NCBI RefSeq assembly: GCF_014695975.1
Contig: NZ_JACJPI010000012.1
Coordinates: 98,043-162,042 of the forward strand
DNA length: 64,000 nucleotides
DNA from: Leptolyngbya sp. FACHB-321
GTDB taxonomy: Bacteria > Cyanobacteriota > Cyanobacteriia > Leptolyngbyales > Leptolyngbyaceae
Reading direction: 5' to 3'
Positions 9,723 to 17,499 of this stretch are shown here, piece by piece. The notes beneath the pieces are model-generated. The model did no database searches. It was not told the DNA's origin and saw nothing but the letters and a program-made list of their open reading frames with translations. Within the stretch, counting starts at the first letter, position 1, and each line of letters opens with the position of its first letter. Position numbers and translations under genes: made by a program.

Positions 9723-10310
9723 CTAATCAAACTGATCAATCAACTGGTCTTCAATCATTGGCAGCAGTGGCTCAATCTTCTCTAACTCTTCTGGTGTCAG
9801 TAGCTGAGGCTGATTATTCTCATCAACGCGCGCCAGAATGAAAAAGGGATCAAGCGGTGCGTAAATGCCAAATTCTTGCTCTTCGTAGTAGAAGCTTGCC
9901 AGAAATTGCAGTTCTTCTTCTTCACCATCAGCGTCAGATTCTAAGCCTGCGAGGTCATCTTCCTCAGTCAGGTCGGGGAGCTCACCTTCTACCGTTAGGG
10001 TAACGGCAGTACGCTTAAGCACCAGGTTTTGCTCCTCTAGAACCACTTTGGCAACCGGAAAGAGAAGATTGATGTCTTCGTCATCTTCAACGGGAACCGC
10101 TTCTTCCTCGTCGCCATCTTCCTGCCAAGCAATGATTTCGACGGGTGAATCGACTGGTAAGAGCAGCACATACTCCTGCCCTTCTACTTCTAGCGAATGT
10201 TCAATGGTGCAGGTAATCGTCCGTGCGGCATCATCCGTCAGGGTTACGGTTTCTACTTCCATCTCGAGATCGTCTTCATCCATGCCGGACTCTCCACTAA
10301 AATCGATCAT
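9723..10310 (-). CDS. DUF3727 (DUF1292-like) protein
   Basis: A 195-residue, very acidic soluble protein. It contains two copies of a beta-rich unit, seen in ITCTIEHSLEVEGQEYVLLLPVDSPVEIIAW and again in LQFLASFYYEEQEFGIYAPLDPFFILARV, typical of the DUF1292/DUF3727 family. It ends in a helix, LTPEELEKIEPLLPMIEDQL. The function is not known. It lies 32 bases after ruvX on the same strand; the order ruvX, DUF3727, mltG, yqeG is one I recall from other cyanobacteria, so a shared operon is likely. Confidence 0.85.
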   Translation of the reverse strand: MIDFSGESGMDEDDLEMEVETVTLTDDAARTITCTIEHSLEVEGQEYVLLLPVDSPVEIIAWQEDGDEEEAVPVEDDEDINLLFPVAKVVLEEQNLVLKRTAVTLTVEGELPDLTEEDDLAGLESDADGEEEELQFLASFYYEEQEFGIYAPLDPFFILARVDENNQPQLLTPEELEKIEPLLPMIEDQLIDQFD

Positions 10311-10342
10311 TTTACAGGCGGTTTACACGTTTCTACCCATGA

Positions 10343-10837
10343 CTAGAAGGTGGTTGAATCCAGCGCTTCAGAGTCAGCCGCGTCGGGTTTTGGAGACGTT
10401 TGAGTGTAAGTTGCCTTGAGGCGGCGCTCATCCAACCATTGTTGCAGAATGAGGGACGCAGCTTTGCGATCGATTAGCCCTTTATTGCGAGAAGGGGAGA
10501 TTTTCTGTGCGTGAAGCAACTGTTCCGCCTGAAAAGAGGTCAGCCGCTCGTCTACATATTCCAGCGGCAACTGTAGCGCGGTTGCCATTGCCTGGGCAAA
10601 TTTTTGAATGTGGCGCGCTTGTGCGCCAATCGAGCCGCTCATAGTGTACGGCAAGCCTACCACTAAGACCTGCACGTTACGTTCTGTAACAAGCTGTTGA
10701 AGCTGGCTTTGCACTTGCTGGAAGGATTGGCGATCGATCGTCATGAGTCCAGCCGCGATCAACCCAGTGCGATCGCAGCCTGCCACACCAATCCGCTTTC
10801 GACCAACGTCTAACCCCAGTGCAGAGATTTGCATCAC
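10343..10837 (-). CDS. ruvX: RuvX/YqgF family Holliday-junction resolvase-like nuclease
   Basis: A 164-residue RNase H-fold nuclease of the YqgF/RuvX family, implicated in 16S rRNA 5'-end maturation and resolvase-like activity. Motifs: LGLDVGRKRIGVAGCD at the start (first catalytic Asp), VLVVGLPYTMSGS, LEYVDERLTSFQAEQLL (catalytic Glu and neighbour) and RNKGLIDRKAASLILQQWL with the final catalytic Asp. The C-terminus has a 20-residue acidic and polar extension. It is 10 bases from the GNAT gene and 32 bases from the DUF3727 gene, supporting one transcription unit. Confidence 0.93.
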   Translation of the reverse strand: MMQISALGLDVGRKRIGVAGCDRTGLIAAGLMTIDRQSFQQVQSQLQQLVTERNVQVLVVGLPYTMSGSIGAQARHIQKFAQAMATALQLPLEYVDERLTSFQAEQLLHAQKISPSRNKGLIDRKAASLILQQWLDERRLKATYTQTSPKPDAADSEALDSTTF

Positions 10838-10847
10838 GTTCCACTGA

Positions 10848-12200
10848 TTAGCAGCAAGGTCCTTCCTGCGGCGGGTCAGAAAAATCGGTGGACGTAGGCA
10901 GGTTTAATAGTGATTGATTGCCTCGCGCCACCTCGCTTTGAGCGCTGTCGGTATCGGGAGCAGCGTTGCCTGCTTTAGGATCAGTGGTGGATTGATTCCA
11001 CAGACGCAGCAAAGAAATGCGCCCAGGTACTGGCTTACGTGCCGGTTTAAACCCTTGCAGCACTTCGGAAAGCTGAAGCGAATCGAGTGCCATCGGCAGC
11101 TTTGACTCCCGCAGCTTATGCCAGACCGATCGTGACATCATCAACGTATGAGCAACCCGAGTTGCACCAATGCGCTCCAGGTATTCTTCTCGTTCTGGCT
11201 GGTAGTCAGACGATGCTAACTCTAAAGTTTGGGCTGGCACTTCTTGCGTAATACGTGCCATTTGCGACATCAGCTCAGGGTAGAGCCAGGTGTAAGCAGG
11301 GTGCACCGTTAACTGTGCCTGATGCGGTTGCGAACCATCTCGGCAAAGACGGATCTGAAAATAACCGATCGCCGCTTTCCGCTGTGGCTCAAAGACATAG
11401 CCGCTGACCATTTCGGTATGGCTCAACCAATGCTTGACACCACTCATTAAAGAACCGAATAGGCTCGTTTTGAAGTCGAGCATATGACGATCAAACACCT
11501 GCCGCACCAGCGGTGGCATGGCTGCCGTGTCTAACTGATACAACAGTTGAGCATCAGCATTGCTAATGGGCAGAAGATTGGGCAAATCTGGTTCCCGCTC
11601 GGCAATTTCCTGAAGTTGGTCAGCAGCCAGCAACCAATAAGTCATTTGCGCTAACGGCTGAAAGCCATTTTGCCGATAAAGCGCCAGCAATGCCGTGTCG
11701 TTCACGTCTACTTCCAAAAGCCAGGTACGTGCTTCCCAGATCTTTTCAAAGCAGTGCCGTAGAAGCTGTGAACCAACGGTCGCTAGGCTCAATTTTGCCG
11801 ATAACTTCGGCTGGTCTAATGGAATATCAGTTGAGGTATCAGTAGGGGCGGCTGAAGAGTCCGTCGGTGGTTCAACAGTATGCACAACGGCAACGCGATC
11901 GACTCGCCAAGTGCTACGTGTGCGGTTGAACGGCGAAATCCGAATCATGCCGCGCAGTTGATTATCTTGATCTGTCAGGTAGGCTCCAAAGGTTTGTTGA
12001 GCCGGTGACCATACCAGACCTAACGCTTTTTTAAGACCACGCCACGGACGAAACAAAAACGCTGAGGAGGTTTCGGCGATCGTTTCACGAGAAGTGTCTT
12101 GCTCAGAATCCGCCGCACAGAGACGCTCGACTATTTCCAAGTCACGATACTGGATAGGTCGGATGACAACTTGGGTGGTTTGAGGAAGAACTTGAGTCAT
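10848..12200 (-). CDS. GNAT-family N-acetyltransferase-like protein, cyanobacterial
   Basis: About 450 residues. The N-terminal half looks like a GNAT acetyltransferase: VVIRPIQYRDLEIVERLC (strand 1 and helix 1), QLRGMIRISPFNRTRSTWRVDRVAV (strands 2-4), then QLLRHCFEKIWEARTWLLEVDVNDTALLALYRQNGF, the acetyl-CoA-binding and terminal region. The C-terminal half has a second, weaker GNAT-like pattern and then a Pro/Ser-rich tail, suggesting a tandem or degenerate double GNAT. Substrate unknown. Although the frame opens at 12230, the ATG at 12200 (MTQVLPQTTQ) is preferred. It is the first gene of the putative GNAT-ruvX-DUF3727 operon. Confidence 0.8.
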   Translation of the reverse strand: MTQVLPQTTQVVIRPIQYRDLEIVERLCAADSEQDTSRETIAETSSAFLFRPWRGLKKALGLVWSPAQQTFGAYLTDQDNQLRGMIRISPFNRTRSTWRVDRVAVVHTVEPPTDSSAAPTDTSTDIPLDQPKLSAKLSLATVGSQLLRHCFEKIWEARTWLLEVDVNDTALLALYRQNGFQPLAQMTYWLLAADQLQEIAEREPDLPNLLPISNADAQLLYQLDTAAMPPLVRQVFDRHMLDFKTSLFGSLMSGVKHWLSHTEMVSGYVFEPQRKAAIGYFQIRLCRDGSQPHQAQLTVHPAYTWLYPELMSQMARITQEVPAQTLELASSDYQPEREEYLERIGATRVAHTLMMSRSVWHKLRESKLPMALDSLQLSEVLQGFKPARKPVPGRISLLRLWNQSTTDPKAGNAAPDTDSAQSEVARGNQSLLNLPTSTDFSDPPQEGPCC

Positions 12201-12290
12201 CGTGGTATGGCTGTAAGCAGCCGCGCGCAACGTCCAGGGTTTGACTGTTTAGTCTCTATTCTAAAGCTTATCGGCTAAACCGACTTTCAA

Positions 12291-13472
12291 TCAGGTTACC
12301 GACTTTGTTGACTTAACCGGTCGAATTAAAACAACGGGTGTTTGTTCACTCGCATTGCCCGCCGGATTTTTAATCAGCGCCTGCTGAAGAAACGATGTTG
12401 TCAGCTCAGGAGAGGCTGCCAGGACTTTCACCGCTCTTAAATCGTTGACATCCACAATGGCAGCAGCTAAACCTGTTTCACGCTTGATTTGATCGACTAC
12501 TTGCTGTGGGTTTTGCGGTCCCAAGACAATGAACTGATCGTAGGGCGGGATAGTGCCTGTTACGTCATCAATTAAACGAGCTTGCTCACCTGCCAATTGG
12601 TAAAAGACACCCGGTTTGCCAAAAACTTTGGCGATCGCTCCCACCCCAAAAGCAAATAGCACCCGCACAGGACCGACCAAATCGATCAAGGTTTGCAGCC
12701 CACAGGCAGTAGCCAGACTAGATGTAGGCAAAAAGAGGTAGCATAACCGCCGTGCGACCCAGCCTGGTTTTAGATCACTAGGATGCCGAAACCGCCCCTG
12801 CATGACTGCTAGCGGCGTTTCGCCAATGGTGACAATATCGCCGGGCTGAGCATTGGGCAAGACGTAGCGCTGCACTACTTCCACAGGGTTGTCGAGGTGC
12901 GTCAACAGATGAGTGCGAATCGGCAACACATCCGCATTTGTTGCGGGTCGCCAGTTTTTAGAATCTGCCGGACTAGGAAAGACCAGCGGCACAATGACAT
13001 GGCGCACACGCGGTATGCGTCCCTGCGGACCATAGGTGAAAAAATGTACCCGTATCCAGGCAACCCTCAAGGCACTTAGGTCTGCACCCTGAATTTCTAC
13101 CTGGATTTCGATCGGCGACACCTCACGCTTAACAATGTGTCCTTCCCAATAGCCATCGGCTCTAGGTTCAGCATCTTTGTAACGAGGAATAACCTGTGCG
13201 TCAGTGGTAATCCCTTTCAGGCTATCTGTGGATAGCAGCTTTACCTCTACCCAGATTTCAGGCACCATCACTTCCAGGCGCTGGGTCAGGTTACGGAACT
13301 CCAGTTCGCCTACCAATAGGTAGCGCTGCGGCTCATAAACTTCTAGTTGCCAGTTGCCTGCTGTTAGCTCTAGCTTGTTTCCCGGACGGCGACGGTACTG
13401 CACCTCTAATGCCAACAGCAAAAGGATGACGACACTAACAACCGCGATCGCAATGCTCGCAATAATCCCCAC
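12291..13472 (-). CDS. F420-0:gamma-glutamyl ligase-like membrane-anchored protein
   Basis: A 393-residue protein with one N-terminal membrane helix (IIASIAIAVVSVVILLLLALEV) and a long soluble part. Residues about 195-385 match the CofE-like fold: GDIVTIGETPLAVMQGRF near the start of that region, PGWVARRLCYLF, GKPGVFYQLAGEQARLIDD and VAAIVDVNDL-type strands. The middle part (residues 30-190) is a beta-rich domain special to cyanobacterial members. CofE adds glutamate to coenzyme F420 in other organisms; nothing else in the window suggests F420 chemistry, so the reaction here is open. It precedes the GNAT gene on the same strand. Confidence 0.75.
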   Translation of the reverse strand: MGIIASIAIAVVSVVILLLLALEVQYRRRPGNKLELTAGNWQLEVYEPQRYLLVGELEFRNLTQRLEVMVPEIWVEVKLLSTDSLKGITTDAQVIPRYKDAEPRADGYWEGHIVKREVSPIEIQVEIQGADLSALRVAWIRVHFFTYGPQGRIPRVRHVIVPLVFPSPADSKNWRPATNADVLPIRTHLLTHLDNPVEVVQRYVLPNAQPGDIVTIGETPLAVMQGRFRHPSDLKPGWVARRLCYLFLPTSSLATACGLQTLIDLVGPVRVLFAFGVGAIAKVFGKPGVFYQLAGEQARLIDDVTGTIPPYDQFIVLGPQNPQQVVDQIKRETGLAAAIVDVNDLRAVKVLAASPELTTSFLQQALIKNPAGNASEQTPVVLIRPVKSTKSVT

Positions 13473-13540
13473 AAGCCTTATTTCGCCTAATCACTCTGTT
13501 AAAAAGTCTAGTAGGAGTTGGGAGTTTTGCAGCAACTAGA

Positions 13541-13725
13541 CGGGAAGTGGGGGAAGCAAAAGAGGTAGGGGAGTAGAAGGGGCGGAGGAAGCAGAGGAGG
13601 TAGGGGAAGCAGAAGAGGCGGAGGAAGCAGGAGAAGCGGAGAGGGCATAAAAGAGTAACTCAAAATCTGCCCCCTCCCTCTGCTCCCCTTCTTCCCCAAT
13701 ATCCTCAGCCCTCTGCTCTCCTAGC
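13541..13725. repeat. Purine-arm / pyrimidine-arm low-complexity element
   Basis: On the plus strand, about 100 bases of G/A-only sequence (GGAGGAAGCAGAGGAGG-like units) lead into a short AT core (AGTAACTCAAAATCTG) and then about 70 bases rich in C and T (CCCCCTCCCTCTGCTCCCC-like). The arms are roughly complementary, so it can fold as a long imperfect hairpin. It fills the gap between the epimerase stop and the CofE-like gene start. A copy with the same layout and a similar core lies inside metH at 44178-44300. Open frames over it are artefacts. Confidence 0.75.
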
Positions 13726-13729
13726 GTCC

Positions 13730-14665
13730 TCACCTTGCTGCCAAGATTTCCTCATCAATAGACAGGTCAATCGCGGCTGTATCGCGTCCAGAAGCTAAAT
13801 AGTCATTTTGGAAGGAGTCTTGAAGACCGGAGATGAGATCGTAGGTGGGTTGCCAGTTGAGTTCAGTCTGGGCTTTTTGGATGGAGGTAAAGAAGTGCTG
13901 AGTACGAAGGGGAAAGGCTTTGCGTTTGCCAAAGTCAAATTGTTTAGGGTCATAGTGGACAATCGCTAGAGCCTCAGGAGACTTTCCCGCAGCAGCGGCA
14001 CAGGCGCGAGCAAGACCGTCAAATGTCACTATGCGATCGGCCGACACATTATAAATTTGCCCGATCGCGCTGGCATTGCCTAAGACCTGAGTCATCGCTT
14101 GCGCTAGATCCTGCACATGCCCAAACTGAGTACAGTGTTGACCGTGACTGGGAATGGGGATCGGACGATCGCGCACGATGCGATCGAAAAACCAGGCTTC
14201 CAGGTCGTTGTAGTTTTGCGGACCGTAGATGTAAGTGGGTCGAATAGACGTAAACGGCACGTTCTGCTCGCTCAGATAGGCTTCTGTTTCGTGCTTGCCC
14301 TTATGCCGGCTCTTGGGATCAACTGAATCCCCTTCCACGTGGGGCATCTGATCAGCTTTGAGATACACGCCAGCAGAACTCATGTAGATAAAGTGCTGCA
14401 CCTTGTCGTTAAAAATTTCTACCAGCGGTTGGGTATCGGTGAGTTCGCGTCCGTTGTTATCAAAGATGGCATCGAAGGTTTCGCCAGAGAGCTTTGCTTT
14501 CAGCTCAGTAGGGTTCGTGCGATCGCCGTGAATTTGCTGGATGCCTTCTACAGGAGCAGTCCTTTTGCCTCGATTAAAAAGCACCACATCGTGCCCCTGC
14601 TTTACTAAAAGGCGCGTCAGGTAAACGCCAACGAACCGAGTACCACCCATCACTAAAATTCGCAT
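13730..14665 (-). CDS. NAD-dependent epimerase/dehydratase, CSP41-like
   Basis: A 311-residue extended short-chain dehydrogenase/reductase. The NAD-binding motif is MRILVMGGTRFVGVYLTRLL; FIYMSSAGVYLKADQMPH gives the catalytic-type Ser and Tyr, and FTSIRPTYIYGPQNYNDLEAWFFDR resembles the sugar-nucleotide epimerase substrate region. The sequence is most like the cyanobacterial relatives of chloroplast CSP41b, which bind RNA or ribosomes in plants, so a non-metabolic role cannot be excluded. The ATG at 14665 places the dinucleotide motif at the N-terminus; upstream in-frame residues are not family-like. It runs up to the purine/pyrimidine element. Confidence 0.85.
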   Translation of the reverse strand: MRILVMGGTRFVGVYLTRLLVKQGHDVVLFNRGKRTAPVEGIQQIHGDRTNPTELKAKLSGETFDAIFDNNGRELTDTQPLVEIFNDKVQHFIYMSSAGVYLKADQMPHVEGDSVDPKSRHKGKHETEAYLSEQNVPFTSIRPTYIYGPQNYNDLEAWFFDRIVRDRPIPIPSHGQHCTQFGHVQDLAQAMTQVLGNASAIGQIYNVSADRIVTFDGLARACAAAAGKSPEALAIVHYDPKQFDFGKRKAFPLRTQHFFTSIQKAQTELNWQPTYDLISGLQDSFQNDYLASGRDTAAIDLSIDEEILAAR

Positions 14666-15233
14666 CGCCTTGATCGTTCCCCGACTGCAACAACTCTCCA
14701 TCTTAGGCTGAAGCGGTTGATGGTTATCGATCGACACTGCACACGTAACTGAGTAGCAGAGACTTGAGCAAGACTTAAAAGCAGGAGAAACAGGCTTTGA
14801 GTCTCTCGTATTGCCATTTATGAAAAGGCATTTACTGATGTTAAGGGTTACAAGCTATCAGCATGGTTTACGTAATCATATGGAAACCTTTGATGATTAC
14901 TCGCCGCTGACAGCAACAGGTTATGGAAGTCTATCGGGGGGCTGTTTTGAACCGGGTAGCTGAAGATTAATAATGCCTTCCTTACTTGACTTTCTAAATA
15001 ACTCTGATGGGCATTTTAAGCCTATATAAAGCATGAGCTTCAGGTAGAGAGCCAGATGGGACTTAAGAGAGAGGGATACATCTATTCTGGCTTGTAGCTT
15101 TATAGATGATGACACTACAGCACTGTCAACTGAAACACTGTTAACGGTGAAGGCTTATAGGCAACTATATTTCTGTTTCACATTTCTTCATTACAGCGTT
15201 TCTATCTGCTCATTACTTAGAGGAAAGTTAACA
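14666..15233. other. Intergenic region, no gene recognised
   Basis: About 570 bases between the divergent epimerase and lipoprotein genes. A 64-codon minus-strand frame has no family-like features. A near-repeat pair (CACTGTCAACTG, then CACTGTTAACGG) at about 15121-15145 lies in the likely promoter region of the lipoprotein gene and could be an operator, but this is speculative. Confidence 0.4.
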
Positions 15234-15680
15234 ATGAATCTTTCTCATCGCGTTCGACAAAGCTTAACGGCACTTGTTTTAGTGCTCGTTTTAGCCTTTA
15301 CGACTGCGTGCAGTGGCACAGCAACTAAATCGCCTCAAGCAAATTATCCCTCTAGCGTTGATCGCAGTATTGATTACGGTCAGATTGCACGCGGAGATTC
15401 TGCTTCTGCTCAAGAATTTGGTAATTGGGTTGTTGAAACCAGCAAAGGCTTAATCAAAGATGCGTTTGTGCGGGACAACAATAAGCTGGGAGCCGTGATC
15501 TCTTCTCAGGTTCGCCCCAATGAAGTCAAAGCACTAGCTCAATCATTGGCTCAAGGTTTCCGCAAAAACTTCCCCAATCAAGACCTGACCGTTTTGATGT
15601 ATGCGCCGAATAAAGAACTGATTCTTACCGCTCGCTATGATGCTCAATCCAAACAAATTGAGTACCAAGCCGCTAGCTAA
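15234..15680 (+). CDS. Conserved cyanobacterial lipoprotein
   Basis: A 148-residue protein starting at the ATG at 15234, with an AGAGGAAAG Shine-Dalgarno just upstream. It has a basic N-terminus, a hydrophobic stretch and a lipobox (LAFTTAC, Cys as the lipidated residue), so it should be anchored to a membrane facing the periplasm. The mature part is a small alpha/beta domain without a family name I know; it ends with QDLTVLMYAPNKELILTARYD. The frame is open upstream to 15147 but that extension would bury the signal peptide. It is the first of a same-strand series of stress-type genes. Confidence 0.8.
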   Translation: MNLSHRVRQSLTALVLVLVLAFTTACSGTATKSPQANYPSSVDRSIDYGQIARGDSASAQEFGNWVVETSKGLIKDAFVRDNNKLGAVISSQVRPNEVKALAQSLAQGFRKNFPNQDLTVLMYAPNKELILTARYDAQSKQIEYQAAS

Positions 15681-15766
15681 GAGTAGATGCTTGTTAATGG
15701 AATATAAGCAAGCAATTTAGTCTTTCACCAACTTTTCAACACTAATTTCAAAAGGACGTTAAGGCT

Positions 15767-16279
15767 ATGCCTAGTAGTGATGATTACAAACGCCAGGTCA
15801 TGCGTGATTTGGCAGATGGCGATAAAGAAATGATGCCTGACGATACAGCATCAAGCTACCAAAATTTTGACGATTTTGCTCAACGGTCTTCCCGAGATGA
15901 GCGTCATAACTTGTTCAGCCGATCTTTCCATCCCGATCGCGTTCCTGCAAGCCAGATGGAACCTGAACTACAGAAGGCAATTGCCCAAATCAAGCCGAAT
16001 GAGCGTAAAGATGTTGCTCAAGAGTTTTTCAGTCACCTGAAAAAGCGGGGCTTGCATGATCGTGATCTAGAAAAGCAGTTGGGTTTGTCTACCCATCATC
16101 CCAGCCATATGTCAGCCGATGATGTCAGCAAGCTTGCTGGCTTTGTCTATCACAATCACCCCGATGTCTTTCATGAAGTTCTAGCAGACCAACCTGCTCT
16201 GGTGAAGTTCCTCAGCAACCCTGTTGTTGGTGCTGTATTTGGAGCGATCGCTGCTAAGTGGATGGGTGGTCGTCATTAG
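15767..16279 (+). CDS. Conserved hypothetical protein, His-rich, C-terminal Gly/Ala segment
   Basis: A 170-residue protein not assigned to a named family. It has an AAGGA Shine-Dalgarno about 15 bases before the ATG. The N-terminal third is polar and acidic, the middle (PELQKAIAQIKPNERKDVAQEFFSHLKKRGL) is helical, and a cluster of His residues occurs in LSTHHPSHMSADDVSKL and VYHNHPDVFHEVL. It ends in a short hydrophobic stretch, NPVVGAVFGAIAAKWMGG, which looks like a membrane-associating or glycine-zipper helix. The context (lipoprotein before, CAAD protein after) suggests an envelope or membrane stress role, as inference only. A hairpin terminator-like element follows. Confidence 0.75.
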   Translation: MPSSDDYKRQVMRDLADGDKEMMPDDTASSYQNFDDFAQRSSRDERHNLFSRSFHPDRVPASQMEPELQKAIAQIKPNERKDVAQEFFSHLKKRGLHDRDLEKQLGLSTHHPSHMSADDVSKLAGFVYHNHPDVFHEVLADQPALVKFLSNPVVGAVFGAIAAKWMGGRH

Positions 16280-16300
16280 ACCGTAAGAGTGAGTTGTAAA

Positions 16301-16340
16301 GAAGTCAGAAAGTTGCAATCAGTCAATAATTTCTGACTTC
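16301..16340 (+). terminator. Perfect 11-bp hairpin after hypothetical gene
   Basis: GAAGTCAGAAA at 16301-16311 is the exact inverted repeat of TTTCTGACTTC at 16330-16340, with an 18-base loop. A pyrimidine stretch follows but not a strong T-run, so it may be a weak terminator or an mRNA 3'-end stabiliser for the gene ending at 16279. Confidence 0.55.
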
Positions 16341-16414
16341 TCTCTCGCTAAAAAACAAGGCTACTGTTCGCTAATCAACTGTCTACTCATTGTTGATCAA
16401 TACGGAGAAAAATC

Positions 16415-16903
16415 ATGTCAACTGAAGTTGTGACTACAAACGAATACGGTGAAGTGGAGGAAGTCATGTCGGTTGATGGTTCTTCAACCACTGATCCAAT
16501 GCTGATGGAAGCTCCAGCAACACCAGATACGGTTATCCAGGAGACAGCTACAGCTACAACTGATGCGGCTGATGCAGCAGGAGAAGCTTGGGCATCTTTT
16601 CAGGTGAAGGCAAACGCTTTCTTAGCCAAAGCAATTCAGTCTACTGGAACATTTCTTGAACAGAACAAGCAACTCCTAAGTGTATTAGGCTGGACTCTCC
16701 TTACATTACTAGGGATTAGGGTTGTCTTTGCAGCACTTGATGCTATTGATGATATTCCCCTCGTTACACCAGTGCTCAAGTTAATTGGTCTAGCAACCGT
16801 GGCTTGGTTTATCTGGCGTTACCTTCTGCGGGCAAATAATCGTCATGAGCTTTCTCAGATGTTTAACAATGCTAAAGCAGAACTTTTTGGTGATCAGAGC
16901 TAA
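16415..16903 (+). CDS. CAAD-domain (CURT1/CurT-like) membrane protein
   Basis: A 162-residue protein with a disordered acidic N-terminus (about 55 residues) followed by a CAAD domain. The domain has an amphipathic helix (AWASFQVKANAFLAKAIQSTG), two membrane helices (LLSVLGWTLLTLLGIRVVFAAL and LKLIGLATVAWFIWRYLL) and a C-terminal amphipathic helix (ELSQMFNNAKAELF). The CAAD domain was first described fused to cyanobacterial aminoacyl-tRNA synthetases, and stand-alone proteins of this type are homologous to plant CURT1 and cyanobacterial CurT, which bend thylakoid membranes. Its place among stress genes suggests a membrane-remodelling paralogue. A GGAG lies before the ATG. Confidence 0.87.
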   Translation: MSTEVVTTNEYGEVEEVMSVDGSSTTDPMLMEAPATPDTVIQETATATTDAADAAGEAWASFQVKANAFLAKAIQSTGTFLEQNKQLLSVLGWTLLTLLGIRVVFAALDAIDDIPLVTPVLKLIGLATVAWFIWRYLLRANNRHELSQMFNNAKAELFGDQS

Positions 16904-17148
16904 GTCTGTTTAGTAGAAACGTCTTTATGTGGAAGGAACGTTATTTATAGCGATTCTCCTTGTCAGTGGTGCATCTGAATTGAAGGATTAGGAGCCGAGA
17001 GATTAGAAGCTAGTACAACAGATCGCTGCGGTTAAGTTCTGCAATGCGGCTTCTTACTATTGGCTCCTAAATACTTTTTAAATTGCCTAAATTTTGTTCG
17101 ATTAGGCATTGCTTAAGTAGCTGGACGTAGTTATTGATAGGGTGCATC

Positions 17149-17223
17149 TCGACTTCGCTGTTGATAAGCTGCATTAAGCGAAGTCGAAATGCGCTCAGCC
17201 CTATGTATGGCTAGGTTGAGCGC
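17149..17223. repeat. Compound dispersed hairpin element (TTCGACTKCGCT type)
   Basis: Two adjacent stem-loops. TCGACTTCGCT (17149-17159) pairs exactly with AGCGAAGTCGA (17177-17187); GCGCTCA (17191-17197) pairs exactly with TGAGCGC (17217-17223), with an inner AGCC/GGCT. A degenerate copy of the same TTTCGACTGCGCTC motif lies at about 19749-19800. This looks like a small dispersed palindromic repeat of the kind common in cyanobacterial genomes. Confidence 0.65.
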
Positions 17224-17308
17224 AGTCGAAACCCGATCACTAAGTAGTGCTTACTTCAGCCCTCCTACTTGTATAGCTGTCATAAATCAGTTGTGAGATT
17301 GAAAGACT

Positions 17309-17345
17309 TTGTGAGAAAGAATTCTACTGGAATCCTTTCTCACAA
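17309..17345. repeat. Perfect 11-bp inverted repeat
   Basis: TTGTGAGAAAG (17309-17319) and CTTTCTCACAA (17335-17345) form a perfect stem. The loop has an additional ATTC/GAAT pairing. There is no T-run, so its role (terminator, RNA element or mobile relic) is open. Confidence 0.5.
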
Positions 17346-17499
17346 CCCATACAGAGTCACTATATCTCCTTGCTTTAAAAGTTTGAATCTTTAGCAACGA
17401 GTAGTTTTTTTCAAAGAGTAGCAGGTTAATGCAGATCGCAATAATGCGAAGCATAGTCAAATAATTTCATGTTGTTCAAAAGTTGCAATAGGAGAAAAA

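Larger units (their letters stand above)
16904..17499. other. Intergenic region with two hairpin elements
   Basis: About 595 bases with no gene. It holds a compound inverted-repeat element (17149-17223) and an 11-bp perfect hairpin (17309-17345), described separately. The last 100 bases must include the promoter of the stress-protein gene at 17500. Confidence 0.5.

Noticed and set aside
13508..13733. Two minus-strand frames rich in Pro, Leu and Ser
   Set aside because: They are translations of the purine/pyrimidine low-complexity element, not genes.
14921..15115. 64-codon minus-strand frame
   Set aside because: No ribosome-binding site, no domain-like pattern and no conservation that I can recall.
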